DNA of 64,000 nt from JBFHFS01 sp041583495 (GCA_041583495.1 JBFHFS010000026.1:1-64000), one strand, 5' to 3'; shown: positions 43,144-52,266, counted from the first letter of the stretch. Notes: generated by a model from the letters alone, not told the origin. Numbers and translations are program-made.

Positions 43144-45234
43144 ATGAGTATTAATCACTGCTCCCTGCTTTTCATTCTATTTATAGGTCTTACATCCCTA
43201 ACGGCATCTGCTCAAAAACCTCCAATGAAATTTGGAAAAATAAATGAGCAAAATTTTCGAAATGAAGGTTGTCCCATTGATTCTTCGGCCCATGCACATT
43301 ACATTTTCGATTTTGGCTATTCCTACTTTGAATATGCCGACACGCGCGTGGCATCGAACGACATACAACGTAACCGGAAAGGTTTTCAGCTCCTGTTTAA
43401 CCGCCACTTCCGCATAAAGATCAACGACAACAATGGTTTTGAATGGGCCAACATCCGGATTCCCTTATACTACGACAAGGATCAGGAGAAGATTCTGAAA
43501 CTAAAAGCCTCTACATATAATTATGAAAATGGCAGAATAGTGCAATCTAAGGTCAGTAACAGTGATGTAGCCTACGAGGATACCCGGGAAAATTGGAAAA
43601 CCGCAAAATTCGCTATGCCCAATGTCAAAAAAGGCTCCATCATTGAAGTAGAATATGTGATATTGTCGGATTACTATTTTAATCTTCAGGAATGGTACTT
43701 TCAGCGATCCATCCCCGTATTACAAAGTGACTACTACGTAGAAATACCCGAATATTTCCATTATAATGAGACCCAGAAAGGCTATTTCCCCATTGAACGG
43801 CAGGAATCAAGTCAAGCGCGACAAATAGAAATTATCTACGTCGAAAAAGCCGAGGCAGGATATGTTTACTCCAACGGAAATGTAGGTGGACAGGAAAGCT
43901 ATTCCCAAAAAATAAATTATATTGAAGTGGGGTATCACTATTCGGCACATGATGTTACTGCTTTCCCTGCTGAAGCGTTCCTTAGAACAGACGAAAATTA
44001 TCTGGCCAAAATGGAGTTTGAGTTAAACTCAACTCAGTTTCCGCAACAAACCACACAGTCATTTTCGGTAAGCTGGGAGGTGGTGGATGAAACGTTGCTT
44101 GAAAGCGAGGCTTTTGGAAAACAACTGACTAAAGATAATCATCTTAAAGAAGTGGCTCAGGCCATATTGCAACAGTCCAACGACAGCACGCCGGCTCAAA
44201 TATTGATGAAGAAAGCCTTCCTGAAGATTCAAAAGCAACTGGTCTGGAACGGCATACAGAATAAATATGTAGAAACCTCTCTTAAAAAGGCTTACGATGA
44301 AGGGGCTGGCAACTGTGCCGAGATTAACCTTAACCTGGTGGCTCTTCTCAGAATGCTGGGTATTCACAGCAATCCATTAGCTCTTAGCACACAGGAACAT
44401 GGCATTATTCATCCTGTCCACCCCTCCTTGAGCCGGTTTAATTATGTTATTGCCATGGCTGAGATTAATGGAGAGACCTATCTTCTGGATGCCACGGATC
44501 CCTATTCCGACATTAACCTTTTACCCATAAGATGCCTTAATGATAAAGGAAGAGTCATTGGGGGAGGAAAAGAACCGTGGATCAATTTGATGGATTACAA
44601 AAGCTATAAGTCCTATTCTAAATATCAGATGGTACTAACCGATGCATTGGATTTAACCGGAAAAGGAATAACCACTTTAAAAGATTATGGGGCCTACCTG
44701 GAAAAGAAGGATCTTAAAAAGGCCAATGACCCGGACCAATTTGCCAAAGAGATGGAAAAGGAATTTCCCGGGGTGGAAATAAAAAACGTTCAAGTGGAAG
44801 GGCTGGACTCCTTGAGTGATAGAATGAGGATAGATTTTGATTTTGCAGATACCGAGGCGGTAAATTCAAATGGAGATATGATCTATTTCTCACCTTGTTT
44901 TGCCCCCTTTTTCAAAGAAAATCCCTTTAAGCTGGACGAAAGGCAGTATCCCGTTGAGTTTAATTTTCCTTATTCCATCAGCCAATCCTATGAAATAACC
45001 ATTCCCGATTCGTATGAGATAAGTGAAATCCCAAAACAGAAAGTGGTAAAATTACCCAACAATTCAGGAATGTTTTCTTATCAGCTGAGCCAAAAGGACC
45101 ATGTCATAAATGTTACCTCCACGATACTGATAGGAAAAAGCTTGTTTTTACCATCTGATTACGATTATATTAAGCAATTCTTTCAACTCATTATGGATTC
45201 CCAGAACGAGTTGGTGGTTTTAAAGAAAATATAG
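43144..45234 (+). CDS. DUF3857/transglutaminase-like protein with a probable inactive centre
   Basis: A 696-residue exported protein; signal peptide SLLFILFIGLTSLTASAQ. N-terminal DUF3857 (about residues 60-250; VKKGSIIEVEYVILSDYYF) precedes a transglutaminase-like core: catalytic Cys in GAGNCAEINLNLVALLRMLGI, while the position of the catalytic His, normally NHVI, reads FNYVIAM (Tyr). The Asp of TYLLDATDPY is present. A His-to-Tyr change suggests no transglutaminase/protease activity. The stop lies 4 bases before a second DUF3857 gene. Role unknown; probably cell-envelope. Confidence 0.85.
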   Translation: MSINHCSLLFILFIGLTSLTASAQKPPMKFGKINEQNFRNEGCPIDSSAHAHYIFDFGYSYFEYADTRVASNDIQRNRKGFQLLFNRHFRIKINDNNGFEWANIRIPLYYDKDQEKILKLKASTYNYENGRIVQSKVSNSDVAYEDTRENWKTAKFAMPNVKKGSIIEVEYVILSDYYFNLQEWYFQRSIPVLQSDYYVEIPEYFHYNETQKGYFPIERQESSQARQIEIIYVEKAEAGYVYSNGNVGGQESYSQKINYIEVGYHYSAHDVTAFPAEAFLRTDENYLAKMEFELNSTQFPQQTTQSFSVSWEVVDETLLESEAFGKQLTKDNHLKEVAQAILQQSNDSTPAQILMKKAFLKIQKQLVWNGIQNKYVETSLKKAYDEGAGNCAEINLNLVALLRMLGIHSNPLALSTQEHGIIHPVHPSLSRFNYVIAMAEINGETYLLDATDPYSDINLLPIRCLNDKGRVIGGGKEPWINLMDYKSYKSYSKYQMVLTDALDLTGKGITTLKDYGAYLEKKDLKKANDPDQFAKEMEKEFPGVEIKNVQVEGLDSLSDRMRIDFDFADTEAVNSNGDMIYFSPCFAPFFKENPFKLDERQYPVEFNFPYSISQSYEITIPDSYEISEIPKQKVVKLPNNSGMFSYQLSQKDHVINVTSTILIGKSLFLPSDYDYIKQFFQLIMDSQNELVVLKKI

Positions 45235-45238
45235 CCCA

Positions 45239-47146
45239 ATGAGATTTCCCCTTCTTATTATACTGACCTTTTTTGCCAATATTGTGCCTTGTCTGGGGCA
45301 AACAGATTGGGCAGAGTCAAACATTCCCGATTCGCTCAGGTCCAATTCGGATGCGGTAATCCGCTGTTACGAGACGGAGTATATTCTAAACAATGAATCC
45401 AGATACACCAAAAAAGTGCATCTTGTAATCACCGTTTTAAACGAGGATGGCCGGAGGACTGCTCAATTAATGATTCCCTATGACAAACACTCATCGGTCT
45501 CATCGTTTAAAGGGGTTTGCTATACAGGCATGGGGTTTCAGGCCGACAAGATTAAGATGAAGGATCTCAGTGACAGGGCCTATAATCAAAGCTTTACACT
45601 TTACAGCGATAACCGTGTAAAATATTATCTACCCCGAAGCAACCACTATCCTTATACGATCGAATATACCTACAGCCTGGATTATAACGGTGTAGTAGCT
45701 TTTAGTCCCTGGTTTCCCCAGGAAGATTATAACACCGCCACCCAAAAGGCGGATTTGTATTTTACGTTCCCCCGGGACTATATCCTAAAGTACAAAGCGC
45801 TTAACTACCCATTCCAGGCAGACAGCGGCCTCACCAATGGTCAAAAGTACATTCACTGGACAGCGAAGAATATACCTGCTGTTAAAGGAGAACCCTTAAG
45901 CCCGGGATATTTTGAATTATTTCCCGCCATCCTGGTATCCCCGGGGGTTATCTCTTACGAAGGTACCAGGGGAAATACCAGCAACTGGAACAGCTATGGG
46001 AAATGGGTTTACACTCTCGTACAGGAAAGGGATGAGATATCGGATCAAACCGCCAGGGAGATTCAAGAACTTACCCACGGCCTCAGGAGTCGGAGAGATA
46101 AGATTGAAGCCGTTTATAAGTATATGCAGAAAAAAACCAGGTATGTCAATATCTCGCTGGGCATTGGCGGGTTTCAGCCATTAATGGCCATGGAGGTGGA
46201 TGAAAAGGGATTTGGCGACTGCAAAGCCCTGAGCAACTACACCAAAGCCCTGCTAAAGTGTATTGGAATAGAATCCTGCTATACTGAGATCGGCAATGGA
46301 AAAAATCAGCAAATCATGTTTCCCAACTTTCCCAGCGCCTACCAAACCAATCATGTCATACTTTGTGTGCCCAACAGGGAAGACACCGTCTGGCTCGAAT
46401 GCACCAACCAAAACTTCCCGTTTGGCTACCTGGGTGCCGGAAATTCCGACCGTTATGCCCTATTAGTATCCGGAAGTGGTGGAGCCCTGGCACGTACCCC
46501 TAAGTACCATGCCAACCAAAATCTGAGATCCACCACCCTAAAGGTTGACCTGAAAGACAACGGGAGTGCCGAAATTAATCTATCCTCCCATTATTCCTTC
46601 TATATGTACGAAAAGATCTTTGGCTTGCTGAACAGTTCGCCAAAGGAACAAAAGGAGAGCTTGCTGGAATCCCTGGATTCGGAAGGAATACAGTTTAAGG
46701 ATTTTGCCTTTGAAAAAAGTTTAGAAGGCGGACCCGTGGCTTCGTTGACCTTAAACCTTTTTGACAATAATTATGCGCAAAAATCGGGTAAACGCCTCTT
46801 TCTCAAACCCGCCTTTATCCATCCGCTTAATCTTTTGAATCAAATCCCACTAACCCGACAACAACCCATAAAACAGCCGATAGGCTACCTGATTAAAGAC
46901 TCTTTATCCCTGAAATATCCTGAAAATTATCAGCTGGAATCTTTACCTGAAAATGTTCATTTTTCTTCTGTCTTTGGGGATTATCAGATGGAATATCAGA
47001 ACTCTGGGGATGGAAAAATAACCATTACCAGATCGGTGAAGACAAAGGATGGTGTATTCGATAAATCCCTCTTCGATGCCATCAACGATTATCTTTCCAG
47101 CATTTCAGATAGTGAAAAAAAACAGATTCTATTCATTGAAAAATGA
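45239..47146 (+). CDS. DUF3857/transglutaminase-like protein (second copy)
   Basis: A 635-residue exported protein; leader MRFPLLIILTFFANIVPCLG. DUF3857 (about residues 40-220) is followed by the transglutaminase-like core with Cys in GFGDCKALSNYTKALLKCIGI, His in QTNHVILCV, and an acidic residue in TVWLECTNQ (Glu in place of Asp, as I recall for many Bacteroidetes relatives). So this copy retains Cys and His. Operonic with the preceding gene (4 bases apart) and likely a diverged duplicate. Function unknown. Confidence 0.85.
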   Translation: MRFPLLIILTFFANIVPCLGQTDWAESNIPDSLRSNSDAVIRCYETEYILNNESRYTKKVHLVITVLNEDGRRTAQLMIPYDKHSSVSSFKGVCYTGMGFQADKIKMKDLSDRAYNQSFTLYSDNRVKYYLPRSNHYPYTIEYTYSLDYNGVVAFSPWFPQEDYNTATQKADLYFTFPRDYILKYKALNYPFQADSGLTNGQKYIHWTAKNIPAVKGEPLSPGYFELFPAILVSPGVISYEGTRGNTSNWNSYGKWVYTLVQERDEISDQTAREIQELTHGLRSRRDKIEAVYKYMQKKTRYVNISLGIGGFQPLMAMEVDEKGFGDCKALSNYTKALLKCIGIESCYTEIGNGKNQQIMFPNFPSAYQTNHVILCVPNREDTVWLECTNQNFPFGYLGAGNSDRYALLVSGSGGALARTPKYHANQNLRSTTLKVDLKDNGSAEINLSSHYSFYMYEKIFGLLNSSPKEQKESLLESLDSEGIQFKDFAFEKSLEGGPVASLTLNLFDNNYAQKSGKRLFLKPAFIHPLNLLNQIPLTRQQPIKQPIGYLIKDSLSLKYPENYQLESLPENVHFSSVFGDYQMEYQNSGDGKITITRSVKTKDGVFDKSLFDAINDYLSSISDSEKKQILFIEK

Positions 47147-47148
47147 GA

Positions 47149-47350
47149 TGGAAGTTGGAAGGTAGAAGTTGGAAGATAGAGGTTGGAAGGTAGAAGTTGG
47201 AAGATAGAGGTTGGAAGATAGAGGAGATAGATAGAGATAAAAAGAGATAGATAGAGATAAAGAGTGACAAAGAGGAAAGAGCTGAATGTTGGAAGTAAGA
47301 AGATAGAGGTTAGAAGTTAGAAGTTAGAGGATAGAAGATGTAAAGATAAA
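47149..47350 (+). repeat. Purine-rich 7/14-bp tandem repeat tract
   Basis: Starts right after the DUF3857 stop. Alternating 7-base words GTTGGAA and GRTAGAR give 14-bp units repeated several times (47154 to about 47220), decaying into GATAGATAGAG and GTTAGAA variants until about 47340. Strongly purine-biased on this strand. The mutational gradient suggests slippage. Non-coding. Confidence 0.65.
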
Positions 47351-47375
47351 GAACTGGTAACCAAAGCATAACACA

Positions 47376-47382
47376 CCTGGTG
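47376..47382. repeat. Target duplication left of IS256 element
   Basis: CCTGGTG directly outside the left terminal repeat of the element; the same seven bases occur at 48856-48862 on the other side. Confidence 0.65.
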
Positions 47383-47492
47383 GGGAATGAAAGCTGAACT
47401 CTGTCCGATAGTTTTGGTTACGATTTCAAATTAACTTATTTTTTTTCTTTAAACCAATTTCTAAAAGCCCAATAGGGAAGCTTTCAGGTTCT

Positions 47493-47535
47493 GTCAAGGG
47501 CGGCTGAGGGACGAAGCCGTTTATATACCCTTGAC
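47493..47535 (-). other. Stem-loop in the non-coding end of the IS256 element
   Basis: GTCAAGGG (47493-47500) pairs with CCCTTGAC (47528-47535); CGGCT (47501-47505) and AGCCG (47515-47519) pair inside it. It lies downstream of the transposase stop and could stop outside transcription or end the transposase mRNA. Confidence 0.4.
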
Positions 47536-47577
47536 GGGTTCTGTAAGCGACTTACCTTCGCTTTTTGATTTTGGTGA

Positions 47578-48801
47578 TTATATCTCAAGGTTAAACCTCC
47601 CTTCAAACTTGATGCATAATTGTTGAGCCGTTAATCCCCAGTTATGTACTGGTTGTGTCCATTTTTTCGAGATGTTTTCAGTTGCTAAATAAATAAGTTT
47701 CAGCAATGCCATATCGCTTGTAAAAGCTCCTTTAGTCTTGGTTACTTTCCTTACCTGCCGATGAAAGCCTTCTACGGGATTCGTTGTATAAATGAGCTTC
47801 CTAATTGGCGCATCATATTGAAAATAGGCAGATAGCTCTTCCCAGTTTTCATTCCAAGATTTTAGAACAACAGGATATTTTTTGCCCCAGTTTTCTTCAA
47901 GGTTGAGCAGCTCTGTTTCTGCCTGTGATTTAGTTGGAGCCTGGTATACCAGTTTCAGTTCTTTCATGAAGATTTTCTGATCTTTAGAAGCTACATACTT
48001 AAGCGAGTTTCTTATTTGATGGACGATGCACTTTTGTATCTCTGTTTCAGGAAAAATGCTTAAAATAGCCTGAGAAAAGCCATTTAGGTTATCGGTACAG
48101 GCAATCAAAATATCTTTAATACCACGATTCTTTAAATCAGTTAACACCGAAAGCCAGAAGTTCGCACCTTCGCTCTCGGAAATATACATGCCGATAAGTT
48201 CCTTTTTGCCTAATTTGTTTATGGCAAGAATGTTATAAACTGCGCGTGACACAACTTTTCCTCCGTCACGCACCTTGTAGTGCATAGCATCTAACCATAC
48301 AATCGGATAAACATCGTCCAGTGGTCGATTTTGCCACTCTTTCACTTTGGGAATTATACGATCCGTTATCTCGCTGAGAATCGTTGGAGAGACCTCCGTA
48401 TCGTACATATCATCGATGTAAATGGCAATATCTCGTAAGCTCATCCCTTTCCCGTATAGACTTATGATCTTGGGAGCTAGGCTATCAGCTAATACTGTCT
48501 GCCGTTTTTTGATAATTTCAGGCTCAAAATTGCTATTTCTGTCATAGGGTGGTTCAATAACTACATTACCAACGCCTGTTTTAACTGTTTTTTGTCCTTT
48601 CCCATTTCTTTTATTGCCAAAAGAGCGCTCTTCTTCATCAAGATGATCCTCCATCTCTGCCTCAAGGGCACTCTCTAGAAACTCTTTCAATATTGGTGCA
48701 AAAACTCCGTCTTTTCCTGTTAGCGATTTTCCACTCTTTAATTGATCCAATGCCAAATCTCGCATTGCGATGTACTCTTCTGATTCTTTTTTCCTTGCCA
48801 T
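47578..48801 (-). CDS. IS256-family transposase
   Basis: A 407-residue DDE transposase from the ATG at 48801 (an in-frame TTG three codons upstream is the alternative). The first Asp lies in IVWLDAMHYKVRDGG, the second in CTDNLNGFSQA, and the third acidic residue in TTNPVEGFHRQVRK, as in IS256 members. Also typical: LYGKGMSLRDIA and CIVHQIRNSLKYV. Frame is intact and full length, so the element may be active. Confidence 0.93.
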   Translation of the reverse strand: MARKKESEEYIAMRDLALDQLKSGKSLTGKDGVFAPILKEFLESALEAEMEDHLDEEERSFGNKRNGKGQKTVKTGVGNVVIEPPYDRNSNFEPEIIKKRQTVLADSLAPKIISLYGKGMSLRDIAIYIDDMYDTEVSPTILSEITDRIIPKVKEWQNRPLDDVYPIVWLDAMHYKVRDGGKVVSRAVYNILAINKLGKKELIGMYISESEGANFWLSVLTDLKNRGIKDILIACTDNLNGFSQAILSIFPETEIQKCIVHQIRNSLKYVASKDQKIFMKELKLVYQAPTKSQAETELLNLEENWGKKYPVVLKSWNENWEELSAYFQYDAPIRKLIYTTNPVEGFHRQVRKVTKTKGAFTSDMALLKLIYLATENISKKWTQPVHNWGLTAQQLCIKFEGRFNLEI

Positions 48802-48855
48802 AAGCTGCAATATTAATATTTATTCACTTATGGACAGAGTTGAGTTTACAGTCTC

Positions 48856-48862
48856 CCTGGTG
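48856..48862. repeat. Target duplication right of IS256 element
   Basis: CCTGGTG, identical to 47376-47382, directly outside the right terminal repeat. Confidence 0.65.
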
Positions 48863-48975
48863 TATTTTCACCTTTTCCCTTTTTTTACTTTTCCACCTTT
48901 TTCACTTTTTCACTTTTCCACTTTTTCCACCTTTTTCACTTTTCCACCTTTTCACTTTTCCACCTTTTCACTTTC
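48863..48975 (+). repeat. Pyrimidine-rich tract CTTTTTCAC/TTTTCCAC
   Basis: Repeated words CTTTTTCAC, CTTTTCCAC and similar fill the region between the IS element and the 3' end of ridA. On the minus strand this is purine-rich, like the tract at 47149. The insertion lies between the two tracts. Confidence 0.55.
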
Positions 48976-49354
48976 CTCCTTTAAACGCAATGGTTTCAAT
49001 CTCCACCAAGGCACCCATGGGGAGGTCTTTAACCGCAAAGGCTGCTCTGGCAGGCGGATTTTCGGGAAAATAACGGGCATAGACTTCATTCATGGCCTTA
49101 AAATTTTGGATATCGCTAAGCAGGCAAGTGGTCTTCACCACCTGGGCAAGGGAATAACCCGCGGCCTCCAATATGGCCTTAATATTTTCCAGACACTGCC
49201 GGGTTTGAACCTGGATATCCGGCTCGGTCAACTTACCCGTTTTAGGATTAACGGGCACCTGCCCCGAGATATACAAAAAATCACCAGCCTCGATAGCCTG
49301 GCTGTAGGGGCCAATAGCCTGAGGGGCATTGTCGGTAGCAATAATACGTTTCAT
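48968..49354 (-). CDS. ridA: RidA family imine/enamine deaminase
   Basis: A 128-residue protein from the ATG at 49354; the upstream extension to 49441 is not family-like. RidA detoxifies reactive 2-aminoacrylate and related enamines by hydrolysis. Family motifs: IGPYSQAIEAGDFLYISGQVP, QTRQCLENIKAILEAAG, and the C-terminal signature PARAAFAVKDLPMGALVEIE. The Arg of PPARAA is the carboxylate-binding residue. Length is normal; its 3' end abuts the pyrimidine tract. Confidence 0.93.
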   Translation of the reverse strand: MKRIIATDNAPQAIGPYSQAIEAGDFLYISGQVPVNPKTGKLTEPDIQVQTRQCLENIKAILEAAGYSLAQVVKTTCLLSDIQNFKAMNEVYARYFPENPPARAAFAVKDLPMGALVEIETIAFKGGK

Positions 49355-49528
49355 AACGGTACTTGTCAAGGGTTGAATTTTCACTCCTAATTTCCCACAA
49401 AAAACCCAATAATGCAAAGGTTTGGGTTTGGAAACCTTCAAATTATTGGGTTTATCAATGAGTGGCTGTCCCCCTTATGATAATAATCCGGGAACAACAG
49501 AACTACCAGGTATTAATTCCATTCACAA

Positions 49529-50200
49529 TCAATACTCATATTCCACCTCCAGGTCTTCGAAACCAATAGAATAGTATTCTTGTGGGCTAAACACCAGGGT
49601 AACCATACTGCTGCCCTCCACTCTAAGGGGTTCAAGAAGGAAACTCATGATTCCGCGAAAGCGCTGATAAGGCAGGTCTCCATTGGATTTATGCCTAACC
49701 TGCAAGTATATACGGGTATCATTGCCTTCTTGTTCCTCGGGATCTTTCACCATATTAATATAATGAACCTTGTCTGACCCCAAAAAGGTAAAATCCACAT
49801 TCAGGAAACCGCCTTCGATCCAGATGCTGTTGATGACAAAAGGATCGGTCCCTATGGTATCCCGGTTTTCCTCATTAAGTTCAATAATGTCCTTAACAAT
49901 CACGTTCTCAAGGCTGTAAACATTTACAAGATAATCGTAATTGTTCCCGGCACTCGCCTGATCCTTGATCACATATTTTATCAGGACACGTTTCCCATCT
50001 TCAATTTCGAAATCGTCCGGATAATTAAGGAGTTTCAATTTAGTATCGGAGTCGGTCACAATCAGAAAATCCTCTTCAGTTTCTCCATCTACAACCCCCA
50101 ATTCCAGGTAATACAAGATGTTGTCATCATCGTCATCCAAACACCCCGTAAAACCAATTAAAAAGGCACCAACTAAGGCAGCCATTAACAAGCGTCTCAT
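49529..50200 (-). CDS. NigD-like lipoprotein
   Basis: A 223-residue lipoprotein: leader MRRLLMAALVGAFLIGFTGC, lipobox GFTGC, then an acidic run DDDDDN. The remainder is beta-rich; it resembles NigD/NigD2-like Bacteroidetes proteins (GKRVLIKYVIKDQ; INSIWIEGGFLNVDFTFL; YLQVRHKSNGD). The name comes from nigrescin-associated genes of Prevotella; no biochemical role is established. It follows the FKBP gene in the same direction after 273 bases with a terminator between, so it is likely monocistronic. Confidence 0.8.
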   Translation of the reverse strand: MRRLLMAALVGAFLIGFTGCLDDDDDNILYYLELGVVDGETEEDFLIVTDSDTKLKLLNYPDDFEIEDGKRVLIKYVIKDQASAGNNYDYLVNVYSLENVIVKDIIELNEENRDTIGTDPFVINSIWIEGGFLNVDFTFLGSDKVHYINMVKDPEEQEGNDTRIYLQVRHKSNGDLPYQRFRGIMSFLLEPLRVEGSSMVTLVFSPQEYYSIGFEDLEVEYEY

Positions 50201-50282
50201 AATCTATCAAGAATTAAGTAAGTAATTAATAAATCATCATTTCTTAATAGATGGCAAAACCGGAAAAAGTTGCGTTGCATTC

Positions 50283-50327
50283 AAAAAAAAAAACACCCCG
50301 ACATGAATGGCCGGTGTGTTTTTTTTT
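50283..50327. terminator. Bidirectional terminator between FKBP and NigD-like genes
   Basis: ACACC (50293-50297) pairs with GGTGT (50313-50317); an A run (50283-50293) precedes the stem and a T run (50319-50327) follows. It ends the FKBP transcript on the minus strand and could also work on the plus strand. Confidence 0.7.
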
Positions 50328-50473
50328 GAAACGCCCAAAAAGGGTTTTGTACTCCACAACAATGACACGGTTCACAGTATCGCTGCTCCACAGGGGGGAT
50401 GGCATAATAAGTTTAGACTTCCGGCCTCTTTTCAGATAGGGCATACCTTGATGAAAGCCCGAATCTGCAAATG

Positions 50474-51043
50474 TTATTGGCCTTTTACATTCAACACTTC
50501 TACCTCATAGAATAAGATAGCTCTGGCAGGGATTTTATCATCATCGCCCATCAGCCCATGTGCCAGATGGGGAGCCATTATAAAGGAGGCCCTGGACCCT
50601 TTTTTCAACAGCAAAACCCCCTCTTCCAATCCGTTTTCGACACCTCCCTGCCCCACCAGAAAAGATTTTACGCCCAGACTATCGGAATTATAGCACTCTG
50701 TACCGTCGAGCAAACTGACTTTATAATTAAGCTCCACCACTTGTCCTTTTTTTACAAAGGGGCCCTCCTGTATCTGTTCGACATGGTACCACAAACCGGT
50801 ACCTGTCTGTGTCATTTCCAGGTTATGCTCTTGAATATAGGATTTTATTTGGGTCTGCTCCTTTTCGACCAGCGACCTGTTGATCCGGATCAACGTTTCG
50901 AGGGGGATTTCTTTTCTTTGTTTTTGTTTCTCCCCGGAATGGTTTTGAGAGCCCATACAGCTGCAACACAACACCAACACCAACAGAACCATAGTCCGGG
51001 GCATTTGTGATACAAGATATCGAAAAGAGGTTCTTTGCTTCAT
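50474..51043 (-). CDS. FKBP-type peptidyl-prolyl isomerase lipoprotein
   Basis: A 189-residue periplasmic/outer-membrane isomerase. The hydrophobic stretch TMVLLVLVLCCSC provides a lipobox-type Cys. The C-terminal FKBP fold is seen in KKGQVVELNYKVSLLDGTE, FLVGQGGVENGLEEGVLLLKKGSRASFIMAPHLAHG and ILFYEVEVLNV. Similar proteins in Bacteroidetes include GldI, an accessory of gliding/T9SS. Its ATG overlaps the stop of nrnA (TAATG at 51045-51041), so the two are translationally coupled. Start chosen because of this overlap. Confidence 0.88.
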   Translation of the reverse strand: MKQRTSFRYLVSQMPRTMVLLVLVLCCSCMGSQNHSGEKQKQRKEIPLETLIRINRSLVEKEQTQIKSYIQEHNLEMTQTGTGLWYHVEQIQEGPFVKKGQVVELNYKVSLLDGTECYNSDSLGVKSFLVGQGGVENGLEEGVLLLKKGSRASFIMAPHLAHGLMGDDDKIPARAILFYEVEVLNVKGQ

Positions 51044-52089
51044 TACCGGTTATTTTCTTTTTTGAAATTCTCCAAGTAGAGCGGCAAGTAGATTCTGAAT
51101 CGCTCCACAGCCTCTGTCAAGGGACCCTGCCACTCTCCTCCTGCTGCATTGGCATGCCCTCCGCCAGAGAAATACTGCTCGGCAAACATGTTTACGGGCA
51201 CCTCGCACCTGGAACGAAAAGAGATCCTCACCATTTTATCTTTCTCCCGCTCGGTAAATAACGCCGAAATGCCTATTCCCTGAATCGTTAAAGGGTAATT
51301 CACAAAGCCTTCGGTATCCCCGGGGACATAATGGTGGGCATCCAGTTCCTCCTTCGAAAGGCTGATAAAGGCAGCTCCATAACCATTTAATACCTCCAAC
51401 TTATTACAAAGCACATGTCCAAGCAATTGTGTCCTACTCAATGAATTGCTTTGAAACAATTCTTTATGAATGTAATCCTTATCAATACCCGAACCAACCA
51501 ACTCAGCCACAGCATGATAGGTTTGAGGGTCGGATGAATTATAACTTAAAGACCCTGTATCGGTAATGATGCCGGAGTAAAAACAGGCAGCCGCGTTACG
51601 GTCAATCCACCGGGTCCACCCCAAGGCTTGAATTACGTGAAAGGACAACTCACAGGTAGAGGATACGGAGGTATCGCAAAACATAACTTCACCCAACTCC
51701 GGGTCGGGAAAGGGATGGTGATCGATCACCACACGGGGAACATCCAGTTTGTCGAGGTACGGAGCCACTTCACCGCAACGATCCAGCTTGTTAAAATCGG
51801 CCAATATCAGGAGACCGGCCTCATCAAGTATTTGCCGGGCTTGTTCCCCCTGACGGCTAAAAACAACAACATCCTCGCCCCCATTCATCCACCTTAAGTT
51901 GGGTGGAACCTCGTCGGGGACTACAACAGTCACCTTAACACCTTTATTTTTAAGCACATTCCACCAACCCAGTGTAGAACCTATTGCATCTCCATCGGGA
52001 TTGCGATGCGGAATCAATACCACAGAACCGGATTGTTCTATCAGTTGACTGAATCGGGAAATATGCTGGTCGCTCAATATCATCTTCAC
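51043..52089 (-). CDS. nrnA: DHH-family phosphoesterase NrnA (oligoribonuclease/pAp phosphatase)
   Basis: A 348-residue cytoplasmic enzyme that degrades nanoRNAs and 3'-phosphoadenosine 5'-phosphate. DHH domain motifs: IPHRNPDGDAIGS, LADFNKLDR, IDHHPFPD. The DHHA1 domain has the substrate-binding GGGHANAAGG. Both domains are complete. First gene of an operon with the FKBP protein; a good promoter precedes it, divergent from ndk. Confidence 0.92.
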   Translation of the reverse strand: MKMILSDQHISRFSQLIEQSGSVVLIPHRNPDGDAIGSTLGWWNVLKNKGVKVTVVVPDEVPPNLRWMNGGEDVVVFSRQGEQARQILDEAGLLILADFNKLDRCGEVAPYLDKLDVPRVVIDHHPFPDPELGEVMFCDTSVSSTCELSFHVIQALGWTRWIDRNAAACFYSGIITDTGSLSYNSSDPQTYHAVAELVGSGIDKDYIHKELFQSNSLSRTQLLGHVLCNKLEVLNGYGAAFISLSKEELDAHHYVPGDTEGFVNYPLTIQGIGISALFTEREKDKMVRISFRSRCEVPVNMFAEQYFSGGGHANAAGGEWQGPLTEAVERFRIYLPLYLENFKKENNR

Positions 52090-52103
52090 TTTTTTGAATC
52101 TTA

Positions 52104-52135
52104 CAAAGTTAATTAAAAAAAACAGCTCTCCTCAA
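52104..52135 (-). promoter_or_regulatory. Promoter of nrnA-FKBP operon
   Basis: On the minus strand TTG (52133-52135), 21 bases, then TAACTTTG (52104-52111) fits the Bacteroidetes consensus. Predicted start about 7 bases downstream, leader short, before ATG at 52089. Confidence 0.6.
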
Positions 52136-52266
52136 TTCAAACAATTTTACTATTTTTAGATAGCAAAAGTCGCCACCCACCAGGGAAAGTTCTGTAGGAT
52201 GGCGGCTTGTTTGAGCCGAAGGACTTAGACTTATCCTATTGTATTACAACACAATAAACCTATTAA

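Larger units (their letters stand above)
47383..48855 (-). mobile_element. IS256-family insertion sequence, complete (1473 bp)
   Basis: The element is defined by 24-bp imperfect terminal inverted repeats (47383-47406 and 48832-48855; 19 of 24 identical, sharing AACTCTGTCC at the inner end) and a flanking 7-bp duplication CCTGGTG. It carries one intact transposase gene on the minus strand. Between the left repeat and the gene end is a hairpin-rich 170-base stretch. IS256 elements usually duplicate 8-9 bp; with 7 visible, one flanking base may have mutated. Confidence 0.85.

Noticed and set aside
47149..47350. Tandem units considered as a CRISPR array
   Set aside because: Units are 7-14 bp, contiguous without spacers, and no cas genes are present.
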